Source: Siphonodentalium dalli (taxonomy: Eukaryota; Mollusca; Scaphopoda; Gadilida; Siphonodentaliidae). From it: a DNA stretch of 64,000 bases. How positions within the stretch are numbered: the first letter of the stretch is position 1; every line of letters starts with the position of its first letter. The notes beneath the pieces are model-generated. The model was given only the letters and a program-made list of their open reading frames with translations, had not been told where the DNA came from and searched no databases. Positions 20,529 to 31,700 of the stretch are shown in pieces. The DNA is taken from contig CP136061.1 in assembly GCA_032622095.1 (NCBI GenBank), forward strand, positions 63,059,127-63,123,126, given 5' to 3'. A program made the translations under genes and the position numbers.

Positions 20529-21484
20529 CAGGGTTCCCGCGGGGCCTTGGATTCAAGGAACGGCCTTGAATTTGACAAGGTGTGGTTCAAGGCCTTGAAA
20601 TCCTGGAATATGGGTAATGGGCCTTGAATATTCACGATACAACAACACGCCGATGATCCGTAATTAATCACCTCTTACATTTCCAGGTTTACGGTAAATG
20701 ACTGCATTGGAGCGAGATATAAATAGCGCAGTTATATTATAATAGAGCAGCGATGTATCGAGCATTCTCATTGGATAGTTGCAGTGACGTTGGCCAATCG
20801 CAAAGCGCGACGTATTATTGCATGTGACTGTCGTGTCAGTCTGCTAAAATGTTGTTGTGACAGTTGTGTGTGTACTGTTTTTCGATGATTGTTTTCAATA
20901 ATTACCAATAAAAAATGGGGAAATGCACATTCCAAGATTGTTGGTTAACTTCCGAAAGTTACAAAGACTGGTTAATGATCATTCTGGGCGACAGGTATTC
21001 TGCAAAATGCAAACTTTGCCTGAAAACATTTAGCGTGGCGAACATGGGAAAAGCCGCGTTGGATTCCCATGTGAAATCTGACAAACATCTTAAAGTTTTG
21101 AAGGACAAAAAAAAGACGCTACCATTTCCATTCGTAGTTGGACCTAAAAATGATTCGACCACAGCTGGTTCAAGCTTGTATATGTGTTCCTGTTCCTGTT
21201 ACAAATGTTGATGTTGATGTTAAAAAAAAATATTCCTAGCTTATCTGCATTGAATTGTGTGAGTATAATAATCTGGGAAAAGTACCAGGTATTATAGTAC
21301 CCAACCTGAGTAATGTTAATAATTACTAACATGGCAATGTGTGATAGATAACTGATTAATTTATTTTAAGGCCTTGAAAATCCTTGAATTTGGGTATCAA
21401 AGGGCCTTGAAAATAGCTGAAAAATGTCGCGAAATGGCCTTGAATAGCCTTAAATTTGATCAGTCCTTGCTTGCAGGAACCCTG
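20529..21484 (+). mobile_element. hAT-like non-autonomous element with zinc-finger exon
   Basis: The ends are CAGGGTTCC (20529) and GGAACCCTG (ending 21484), flanked by CTATG on both sides (20524-20528, 21485-21489). Subterminal regions carry many copies of GGCCTTGAA/GCCTTGAA at both ends, as in hAT elements where such motifs bind transposase. The interior includes a promoter-like region and one zinc-finger exon (20915-21211), but the transposase body is missing. A 5-bp rather than 8-bp flank makes hAT assignment provisional. Confidence 0.65.
20915..21211 (+). pseudogene. BED/C2H2-type zinc-finger N-terminal fragment of a transposon protein
   Basis: A 98-residue frame starting MGKCTFQDCWLTSES. 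Residues about 29-58 contain CKLC, then VANMGKAALDSHVKSDKH, giving a Cys-x2-Cys...His-x4-5-His zinc finger of the kind found at the start of hAT-related transposases and transposon-derived BED-type proteins. It is followed by a lysine-rich stretch. The frame then runs into non-homologous low-complexity sequence and stops, as if an intron donor near 21170 were read through or the rest deleted. It lies wholly inside the TIR element 20529-21484, so it belongs to that element. Confidence 0.6.
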
Positions 21485-21835
21485 CTATGCTATTTAGATA
21501 CACCCACAAGTGACAGCTTCATATCAGAGAATTTACTTATCAGCTTGTCATTCAAAACTTATCAAGTTATCAATTTCTATCAGAAATTAAGATGTTGGGT
21601 GGAGCCGGAATTGTGTGCCGTGCCAGACAGAATATCAATATCCAGTAAAATTTAACGGGGATGTGAAGTGACCAATTTTGAATGGAGATATCCATGCAAA
21701 TCTCTGGGGCAAAAGATATGTATGAAGCAGTTGTCTGGGAACCAACGCAGGTATACCATTGAACAGTCATAACATTTAACTGGCTAGTGCACTAGGTAAA
21801 TTATAAAAAAGTTCCAATAATTTTTTTTTCTGGAA

Positions 21836-22480
21836 TTACCACACTTGTCGATGCCGCTTTGTTAAAGAATTTTTTTTAAATGTTTAAATTTTCTAAGTCG
21901 AAAAGGGTTAATAACTCTGTAAAAAAAAAAAAAATTCCGTCATCTATATACATGTTGCACATCTCCAATATGTGGATAACAATACTCTGAAGTTTCAAAT
22001 ATCTACAATCAAAACTGTAGGAGGAGTTGATTACACCATGAAGGTACCCTCATACAGAAAATTATAAAAAATGTCGAAAAGGGTTAATAACTCTGTCAAA
22101 AAAAAAAAATTCCATCATCTATATACATGTTGCACATCTTCAATATATGGGCAACAATATTCTGAAGTTTCAAATCTCTAGGATGAAAACTGTGGGAGGA
22201 GTTGATTCCACCATGAAGGTACCCTCATACAGAAAATTATAAAAAATGTTAAAATTTTCTAAGTCAAAAAGGGTTAAAATAACTCTGTCAAAATATAATT
22301 TTTCCGTCATCTATATACATGTTGCACATCTTCAATATATGGGCAACAATATTCTGAAGTTTCAAATCTCTAGGATAAAAACTGTGGGAGGAGTTGATTA
22401 CACCATGAAGGTACTCAAAAGTGTGACGGACGGACGGACCATGTTTCTATAGTCCCCCGAAAATAAATTTTTCGGGGGAC
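21836..22480 (+). mobile_element. tandem-core element ending in TCCCCCGA hairpin (copy 1)
   Basis: Three ~175-bp direct units (about 21895, 22075, 22250), each with CATCTATATACATGTTGCAC and GAAGTTTCAAATCTCTAGGA, lead to a GACGGACGG microsatellite. A terminal hairpin follows, GTCCCCCGAAAA...TTTTTCGGGGGAC (22452-22480). Related copies are at 45143-45566 and 36983-37210. The plan (tandem core, microsatellite, 3' hairpin) is like pearl/HINE elements. Confidence 0.6.
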
Positions 22481-23222
22481 AATAAACCAACATTAAAATG
22501 GAACAAGTTCAAAGTGGATCTTCCAAATAAATACCTGTTGTTTTCAATAGCACAACAACCCACACTCAGAAGAATTTGCAACTCTCACAGATTTGCAAAT
22601 TCCCATTCAAAATTGGTCACTCGACCTCCCTCTCAAGCTGAGTAAACAAAAGTGAGAACTAACACATAATGGTAAATACCCTGTTGTGTATTCTAGACAG
22701 TTCAATATACCCGAGGTTGTATATGTAGTTATACATATAGATCTATCATTATCCAATCTTAAATTATTTAACAAGTTGACTCATAAACATCAAATAATGA
22801 TTTCACTCCTATTGATGCAAGAAAATATTTAGGGACATATTAATCAAAATTTAGACTGATTTGTTTTTCAGAGAATGCAAACAATAAATTCAATTTTTTT
22901 TTAGGTAAGCTTAGTCTATTGGCTTAACTCCGCTATGGAAGAGTAGTAAAGCCAGCATCTATACAAATAAATAGCTGGTTTTACTACAACGGAAACTTGG
23001 ACAATTCAGTCCTGTATGAGAACTGTGCTTCAGGCAAGTTGTTAGCTTACAATGAAACAAGAATGATTTAGCTATGAAATAATTGACTTTCCGTCCTCAT
23101 TGTTAATCTACACATATATATACTGCGATTATGAACTAAAGCCTTTCCACAAGGCATGAAGCGAGTGGTTCATGTGAATCTGTCAATTAGAACACATAGG
23201 GCACAGTAAGACTAGTGCTTAA

Positions 23223-23599
23223 CCCTTTACCCAACAGAACGGCCCTGTGTCAATGCATTCTCTTATATATGCGAGTCGACCATAGGTCGCCTTGCATATA
23301 TAAGAGAATGCATTGGTTTAACACATATTAAAAATGATAAAATTGTCAAAGAATGTAGAAAAATATTATAAAAATTGTTAAAGAATGTAAGAAAAAATGG
23401 TAAAAAGTGTTAAAAATGGTTGACTCGCATATATAAGAGAATGCACTGGCACAGGGCATAACTGTAACCATCACAATGTGGTCAATGAGCCGGTTCCAAT
23501 GATATCCATATTTGTATGGTGTTAGTGAGACAGACCGAAGATATTTTCGGCTGTTGACGCTTTATTTGGGCGTTTTTGGCCGTTTTGTTGGGTAAAGGG
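23223..23599 (-). mobile_element. TTAA-flanked hairpin MITE (family 1)
   Basis: TTAA at 23219-23222 and 23600-23603, with ends CCCTTTACCCAACAGAACGG and CGTTTTGTTGGGTAAAGGG. The interior carries the ATGCATTCTCTTATATATGC hairpin core and a unique arm. The same sequence is found in the opposite orientation at 42449-42861. Confidence 0.8.
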
Positions 23600-23861
23600 T
23601 TAATTGCAGGCTACGAACAAACTGCGATTCGCCACCAGATTAGATACTTTTTGTCAGCCAATCCCTGAAGACACAAGGAGTATTTAACATAGTAAATGTC
23701 ATTCAACTGAAGAAACTTCTAATGAAGGGGTACTGGTAATTTGAGTCATATTATTAGTTATTTTCGGCAACATCAGGGGTACATGGAGATTTAATACCTC
23801 AATGTCGATTTTGGACCCCAAACCAATAAGAATAATTCAGTAGCCGACCTTTAAACAAATG

Positions 23862-23949
23862 TTTTTGTAGATTTCTTTGAAATAATGTTGCTTTTCACTG
23901 GTTTATATAACCAGTGAAAAGCAACATTATTTCAAAGAAATCTACAAAA
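23862..23949. repeat. 41-bp perfect-stem hairpin
   Basis: TTTTGTAGATTTCTTTGAAA... (from 23863) is followed, after a 5-nt TATAT loop, by its exact reverse complement. The stem has no mismatch except one extra T at the base. It is not clearly part of a known MITE family here. It could be a recent inverted duplication or a small-RNA-type hairpin. Confidence 0.85.
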
Positions 23950-24273
23950 CAATTTGAAGACTGCTGTGCGAATCACATGCCTCATTCACCATCAGGAATG
24001 ACCTTTATGGACTTCATATCTCAAAGCCACAATTCATCAGGACATATATATTAACAAAGCCACAATTCATCAGGCCTTTCTTGATAGTCATATATATTAA
24101 CAAAACACAATTGTAACTAGAGATCTTAAAACAAAAATCAGAACAATAAATATCAGTATCTAAAATTAGATTTCGGAAGCACCATAAATAATAAAGATTT
24201 GATAAACACTCAGTGAGACCTATATAATAAATATATGAAAACATATCGCTTAGAAAATATAACATCATATGAA

Positions 24274-27200
24274 AGTGTCAATGACACTGTAGCTCAACTT
24301 GGAAAGGGAATAATTTAATATATTACAGTCAATGGAGCGATTAGGAATGTGGAAAGTTGAATGTCTAATACTAGTTTATAGACATGAAGAGAAAAGTAAA
24401 ATCCAAGATGGCTGCTGGCGGCCATGTTTTCGGCCGAATGTCCCAAAATGAGTCGTTCCCATCTACATGTCATCGTTAACATCAATGACAAATTTTATGA
24501 CGATCAGACTAAAGGTACGACCTGTAGCCCATGCTATAGAATTTAGTCATACAAAGAGTAAAATCCAAGATGGCTGCTGGCGGCCATGTTTTTTGGCCGA
24601 TTGACCCCAAAATGACTCGTTCCAATCTACATGTCATTGTTAACATCCATGACAAATTTGATGATGATCAGACTAAAGGTACGACCTGTAGCCCATGCTA
24701 AAGAATTTAGTCATACAAAGAGTAAAATCCAAGATGGCTGCTGGCGGCCACGTTTTTTCCGCCAAATGACCCCAAAATTACTCGTTCCCATCTACATATC
24801 AACATTAACATCCAGGACAAATTTCATGATGATCAGACGAATCGTACGACCTGTGGCCCGTGCTAATGGATTGAATTTTGAAAACAAAGATGGCCACTGG
24901 CGGCCATGTTTTTTGTCCGAATGACCCCAAAATGACTCGTTCCCATCTACATTCCAATTTCAACAGCCATGAAAATTTTTATGATTATCAGACTAAAGGT
25001 ACGACCTGTAGCCCGTGCTAAAGGATTTAGTCATACAAAGAGTAAAATCCAAGATGGCTGCTGGCGACCATGTTTTTTGGCCGATTGACCCCAAAATTAC
25101 TCGTTCCCATCTACATGTCATTGTTAACATCAATGACAAATTTTATGATGATCAGACTAAAGGTACGACCTGCAGCCCGTGATAAAGAATTTAGTCATAC
25201 AAAGAGTAAAATCTAAGATGGCTGCTGGTGGCCATGTTTTTTGGCCGAATGACCCCAAAATTACTCGTTCCCATCTACATGTAAATATTATCATCCATGA
25301 CAAATTTCATGATGATCAGACAATCAGTACGACCTGTGGCCCGTGCTAATGGATTAAATTATGAAATCCAAGATGGCCGCTGGCGGCCATGTTTTTTGTC
25401 CGAATGACCCCAAAATGACTCGTTCCCATCTACATTCCAATATCAACAACCATGACAAATTTTATAATGATCAGACTAAAGGTACGACCTGTAGCCCGTG
25501 CTAAAGGATTTAGTCATACAAAGAGTAAAATCCAAGATGGCTGCTGACGGCCATGTTTTTTGGCCGAATGACCCCAAAATGACTCGTTCCCATCTACATG
25601 TCATTATTAACATTCTTGACAAATTTTATGATGAGCAGACTAAAAGTAGGACCTGTAGCCCGTGCTAAAGGATTTAGTCATGCAAAGAGTAAAATCCAAG
25701 ACGGCTGCTGGCGGCCATGTTTTTTGGCCGATTGACCCCAAAATGATTCGTTCCAATCTACATGTCATTGTTAACATCCATGACAAATTTGATGATGATC
25801 AGACTAAAGGTACGACCTGTAGCCCGTGCTAAAGAATTTAGTCATACAAAGAGTAAAATCCAAGATGGCTGCTGGCGGCCATGTTTTTGGGCCGAATGAC
25901 CCCAAAATTACTCGTTCCCATCTACATGTCAATATTAACATCCATGACAAATTTCATGACGATCAGACGAACAGTGCGACCTGTGGCCCGTGCTAATGGA
26001 TTGAATTTTGAAAACAAAGATGGCCACTGGCGGCCATGTTTTTTGTCCGAATGTCCCCAAAATGACTCGTTCCCATCTACATTCCAATTTCAACAACCAT
26101 GATAAATTTCATGATTATCAGACTAAAGGTACGACCTGTAGCCCATGCTAAAGGATTTAGTCATACAAAGAGTAAAATCCAAGATGGCTGCTGGCGGCCA
26201 TGTTTTTGGCCCGAATAACCCAAAATTGACTCGTTCCCATCTACATGTCATTGTTAACATCCATGACAAATTTTATGACGATCTGACTAAAGGTACGACC
26301 TGTAGCCCGTGCTAAAGGATTTAGTCATACAAAGAGTAAAATCCAAGATGGCTGCTGGCGGCCATCTTTTTTGGCCGAATGACCCCAAAATGACTCGTTC
26401 CCATCTACATGTCATTATTAACATTCATGAAAATTTTTTATGATGATCAGACTAAAGGTACGACCTGCAGCCCGTGATAAAGAATTTAGTCATACAAAGA
26501 GTAAAATCTAAGATGGCTGCTGGTGGCCATGTTTTTTGGCCGAATGACCCCAAAATTACTCGTTCCCATCTACATGTAAATATTATCATCCATGACAAAT
26601 TTCATGATGATCAGACAATCAGTACGACCTGTGGCCCGTGCTAATGGATTAAATTTTGAAATCCAAGATGGCCGCTGGTAGCCATGTTTTTTGTCCGAAT
26701 GACCCCAAAATGACTCGTTCCCATCTACATTCCAATATCAACAGCCATGACAAATTTTATAATGATCAGACTAAAGGTACGACCTGTAGCCCGTGCTAAA
26801 GGATTTAGTCATACAAAGAGTAAAATCCAAGATGGCTGCTGACGGCCATGTTTTTTGGCCGAATGACCCCAAAATGACTCGTTCCCATCTACATGTCATT
26901 ATTAACATTCTTGACAAATTTTATGATGATCAGACTAAAAGTAGGACCTGTAGCCCGTGCTAAAGGATTTAGTCATGCAAAGAGTAAAATCCAAGACGGC
27001 TGCTGGCGGCCATGTTTTTTGGCCGATTGACCCCAAAATGACTCGTTCCAATCTACATGTCATTGTTAACATCCATGACAAATTTGATGATGATCAGACT
27101 AAAGGTACGACCTGTAGCCCGTGCTAAAGAATTTAGTCATACAAAGAGTAAAATCCAAGATGGCTGCTGGCGGCCATGTTTTTGGGCCGAATGACCCCAA

Positions 27201-28023
27201 AATTACTCGTTCCCATCTACATGTCAATATTAACATCCATGACAAATTTCATGACGATCAGACGAACAGTGCGACCTGTGGCCCGTGCTAATGGATTGAA
27301 TTTTGAAAACAAAGATGGCCACTGGTGGCCATGTTTTTTGTCCGAATGACCCCAAAATGACTCGTTCCCATCTACATTCCAATTTCAACAGCCATGATAA
27401 ATTTCATGATTATCAGACTAAAGGTACGACCTGTAGCCCGTGCTAAAGGATTTAGTCATACAAAGAGTAAAATCCAAGATGGCTGCTGGCGGCCATATTT
27501 TTTGCCCGAATAACCCAAAAATGACTCGTTCCCATCTACATGTCATCGTTAACATCCATGACAAATTTTATGACGATCTGACTAAAGTTACGACCTGTAG
27601 CCCGTGCTAAAGGATTTAGTCATGCAAAGAGTAAAATCGAAGATTGCTGCTGGCGGCCATGTTTTTTGGCCGAATGACCCCAAAATTACTCGTTCCCATC
27701 TACATGTCAATATTAACATCCATGACAAATTTCATGACGATCAGACGAACAGTACGGCCTGTAGCCCGTGCTAATGGATTGAACTTTGAAATCTAAGATG
27801 GCCGCTGGCGGCCATGTTTTTTTTCCGTATGACCCCAAAATGAATCATTCCGGTACAAATGTTGATGTCAACAGCTATGACAAATTTCATAATGATCCGA
27901 TCAAAGGTACGACCTGTAGCCTCTATTGTTGACGCGTTACGCACACACGCACACACGCACACACGGACGACGGACGACAAAGCCATGGCAATAGCTCAAA
28001 CTTTACAAAGTAAAGTTGAGCTA
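24274..28023 (-). mobile_element. pearl/HINE-type element B, ~22 tandem core units
   Basis: It has the same two ends as element A but in the opposite orientation. At 24274 there is hairpin AGTGTCAATGACACT followed by TAGCTCAACTT. At 27990-28023 there is TAGCTCAAACTTTACAAAGTAAAGTTGAGCTA. A (CACACACG)n then (GACGGAC)n microsatellite lies inside that end (27943-27980). The core is about 22 units of two lengths, ~163-164 bp (TAGTCATACAAAGAGTAAAA type) and ~155-156 bp (TAATGGATTGAATTTTGAAA type). A block of eight units (about 25172-26467) is duplicated with a ~1295-bp shift. Open frames inside are repeat by-products. Confidence 0.8.
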
Positions 28024-28066
28024 ATAATAAGCATAGTAACAAGTGCAAGGCCACGCGTTGCATATA

Positions 28067-28231
28067 CAGTAATGCCCTAAATAATTGACTCCTTAACCAC
28101 AGCAGAATTATGGGTAACTTTTCAGGATTTAGTCGGAAATATGGCTTGTTACCATTCATTGGAAAGCTCTCAGTGAGAGCATTCCGTTTAATGGCAACAA
28201 GCCATATTTCTGATTATTTAGGGCATTACAG
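28067..28231 (+). mobile_element. TA-flanked palindromic MITE (Tc1/mariner-like)
   Basis: It begins CAGTAATGCCCTAAATAATT after TA and ends TTAGGGCATTAC near 28231. The arms include CACAGCAGAATTATGGGTAA and ATATGGCTTGTTACCATTCA. Near-complete copies or pieces are at 43915-44081, 39931-40072, 50452-50497 and 56860-56953. A TA target and CAGT-type ends suggest Tc1/mariner-type MITEs (inference). Confidence 0.65.
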
Positions 28232-28584
28232 TACCCCCTAACACTCAGTTTAGAGAGTGGGCCATATTAAATATTTGTATGGATGGAAAAATATTTATAT
28301 CCAAGAATCTTCACTGATGTAATCAATGGATATATATAACCCAGTGTACCGGTATCCATTCACTCATATTGCCCCATCACTATTCAATGATATTCAAATC
28401 CATCTGTTGGTGTATATACCCCGAAACACCTTTGGGGGTCGGTGGCATACTAAGCATATGGATTGATATGGTGGAGTCATTCTGTCGACCCCACAATTAT
28501 GAAGGCTCAAACGATTGCATATTTTTTGATTGACAATAATGTGATTGATGTTTGCTCTGTTGATGGCCGTTTCTGAGAGGACTG

Positions 28585-28721
28585 TTAAGCTGTGACTGGT
28601 AGTTGCTTGGTTGATGACTGTTCAGCAGCTGGTTTGGCTGTTGATGACTTCTTAGAAGGTCTCTTTGCTGATGTTTTCAATTGGGACACATTGTCATATG
28701 TCGGTCCTTCATCTTCATCCT
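28585..28721 (-). CDS. PTP exon 9 of 9 (C-terminal tail and stop)
   Basis: 137 bp: a split Glu codon, DEDEGPTYDNVSQLKTSAKR, then a K/S/T/P/A-rich end LPVTA and TAA (28585-28587). The acceptor ATTCCAG fits the phase left by exon 8, and the acidic run continues across the junction (ETF-EDEDEG), which supports the join. Tyr324 is in YDNV. Confidence 0.82.
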
Positions 28722-31700
28722 CTGGAATATGGAGTTATGAGTTGCATAATAAAAACGGTCTGCCTCCATACCAGGTGTTTTACTAATATAACACAAGTGC
28801 ATAAAATGTAATATTACAATTCAGTCTCCTTGACAGAACAGTTTTAAACAAGAGGTTGCAACACGGGCACTGACATACCCCCATGGTGCTGAGTTGAAAC
28901 ACATGGGCAGTACAGAACGAGGGAAATGGTGACAAGGGGACCAACTTTGATCAAAATTTTCAACACTTGGACATTTCATGCCTGACACAACATTAGTGGC
29001 AAATTTATAGTAGCATATTTTTCTAGTTTTCAAATTCAGGAAAGCTTGAGGTACCATTTACATATTAACCCAAGGGGTAAAAAATTTAATTGAGTTTCTG
29101 TATTGTAGAGTTGTCTGTCGTTGCGGAAATCATAATACTGACTATGTTGTGGGGAGGGGTAGTTGGAATATAAATATTTAAAGGTTGACACCCCCACACA
29201 GGAACCCTCTAGCCATGTCCCTGGACAGAGCCAGAATTTAAATATAATATGATAAAAAACAGTCCAATTAAATAACCAAAGAAGAGTAACTTTAAATGCG
29301 AAATGTAAATTTTTTACACACATTTAAAAGCAATCATGATGGTGAACATCCATAACAAATTTTTCTATGATCGGACACATTGGTTGAGATATCATCTCTG
29401 ACTGATCATGCAGACAGACACATCTAATCTAATCTTCCACACGATATATACGAAACAATTTTCCGGACATAAAAGCATGTACATTCATCCACAACATCTC
29501 ATTTATAAAGATTGGATTTCATATACATACCAAATGTTTCATTTGTATTGCCGTAAATACACCCTGTAGCATTAGCATAGAGCGTTCCATCTTCATCTTC
29601 CTCAAGTCGCGTCTTCTTTCTCTCTATTAGAGTATTGGTCGTGTCATGCAAGAATATGAACTGTTTCTGCAATAAGATTAAATTTTGTATTCACGACTTA
29701 TACTGTTATCTTTAATATTTATTTATCCCGCAGGGTCGTAACACAACAACGACAGGTTTACCAGATAGACTACCTTTAATGAATTGTTAATGAAAAAGGT
29801 AGTCGCGAAATTATTGGTTGGGTGTTCACTGTTCAGTTATCAAATTCTTGCTTCGAGTCTCTTCCATTTTTGGCCCACCATGCGCCCTGCCATTTTTATG
29901 TCTGTCTGCTATAGTAATAGTCAGGGGACCATTTAGGAGTCAAAAGGGGTCTAACAGGGGTAACTGTTTACCAGGAAGATAACGGTGCAGGTTAAACATT
30001 TCCAAACTGATGCTGTCTGGGTCAGGGATGGGGAAAATAGTGAGGGGCACCAAATTTGATGAATATGTTTTTTCACCGTATTCCAACAAACTTATATGTA
30101 GTCATTTATATTATATAGAGAATTGAGTGGTATGATTTAACCCTTTTAACATGTAAGGCAAAAATACTTGCATAAACCCACTTGTGTTCTGTTTACTTTA
30201 TCCGTAAAAATATATACAGCTCCTGTTGAAGAGTCCTTTAAACACTTAATTTTGAGTGAATAATGTTGGCATACTATTATTCAATTACATAATTGGTCAA
30301 TTTCTGTACATTAATCGTCAATCTTGGTATTTATGATGCCAATTTAGCTGATTTATTGGGGGCATCGTCAAGGAAGGAAAAGCTTGCTTTAGATTAAGTA
30401 GTTTGAAAATTAATGAATGGGATATGGCTGTCATTTTGTGTGTCTTGCCGAGTAAATGCATATTGCTTGCAGATGTAGGTCATAAATTCCCAATGAGACC
30501 ATGATCAATCAATACTATCTTCAGCTGTATAGGTGGAGCACGTGGTTGTGAAATGAAAACTGAGTTTGTTCTTGTCCGACTGAATGATTTTTATATTATT
30601 CCAGTTCGCCATTTGAAACATATAACGTTGGCAGGTGGTTCGTTTCTGGAATTGTTCTAATATGTATTGTGGATATTACAATTAACCCTTTAATGATGGG
30701 AGCTGTGAGGGAGCCTCACATATATAACAGAATGCACTGGTTTTCAAAGTCAAGGTAAATATTGTTATGCTAATGTATTCTCTTCTATATGCAATTCTCC
30801 CTACATGAGGAAACTCGCATATATTAGAGAATAAATTGGCGCAGGGTTTCTGCAAAATTCAGGAAGGCTCCAGTCATTGAAGGGTTAAGATGTTCGTTAG
30901 CTTTATTTCACAATTCCTGAGTACACTTAACCTTCAATTGTTTTCTGAATCAGGCAAAATGTATTCAAATTATTAACTGAGAAGGTAGATCATCAGTTAC
31001 AACACCTAGCAGTCACCTTTGAAATATTAATAGAACAATTTCGAACCAAAATTTTCTAATCGAATATCCAGGGACCAAATCGAATAACAAATCAAACATT
31101 ACTATTTGCAGGATCTATCTAAAAATTTATCATTTATTTTTTTAGATTTGTCATAAGTTTCTGAAGATATTTCATAATGATCAGACCAAGAGTATGACCT
31201 GTAGCCTGTGCTAATGGATTTACATTGTTTAATACTGAAAACAAAGATGACCGACTGCAGCCCATGTTTTTTGGCCGATTCACCGCAAAACATATTGATC
31301 CCATCTACATGTCAATGTCAAGTACATGGCAAGGTTCATGAAGATCATACCAGCATTTTAATGGATTGAATTTTGAAATTCAAGATGGCCACTGGGGGCC
31401 ATGTTTTTTTGCCGAATGACCCCAAAGACTCATTCCCATCTGCTGTCAATATCAACAGCCATGACGAATTTCATAATTATTAGACCAACGGTATGGCCTA
31501 TAGCCCATGTTAATGGATTTACATTGTTTAATACTGAAAAGCAACATTGTTTTTTAGCTGATTCACCCCAAAAGTTAATGTTCCAATCTAAATGTCAATG
31601 TCAACAGCCATGACAAATTTTATAATGATCCAACCAAATGTATGACCTGTAACCTGTGCTAATGGTTGAGCTATAAATGAACTATTCCCGTATAGAGGTA

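Noticed and set aside
24631-26102. Repeated frames such as those reading NFENKDGHWRPCFLSE
   Set aside because: Translations of pearl core units. Identical pieces recur every ~160 bp, with no start or splice logic.
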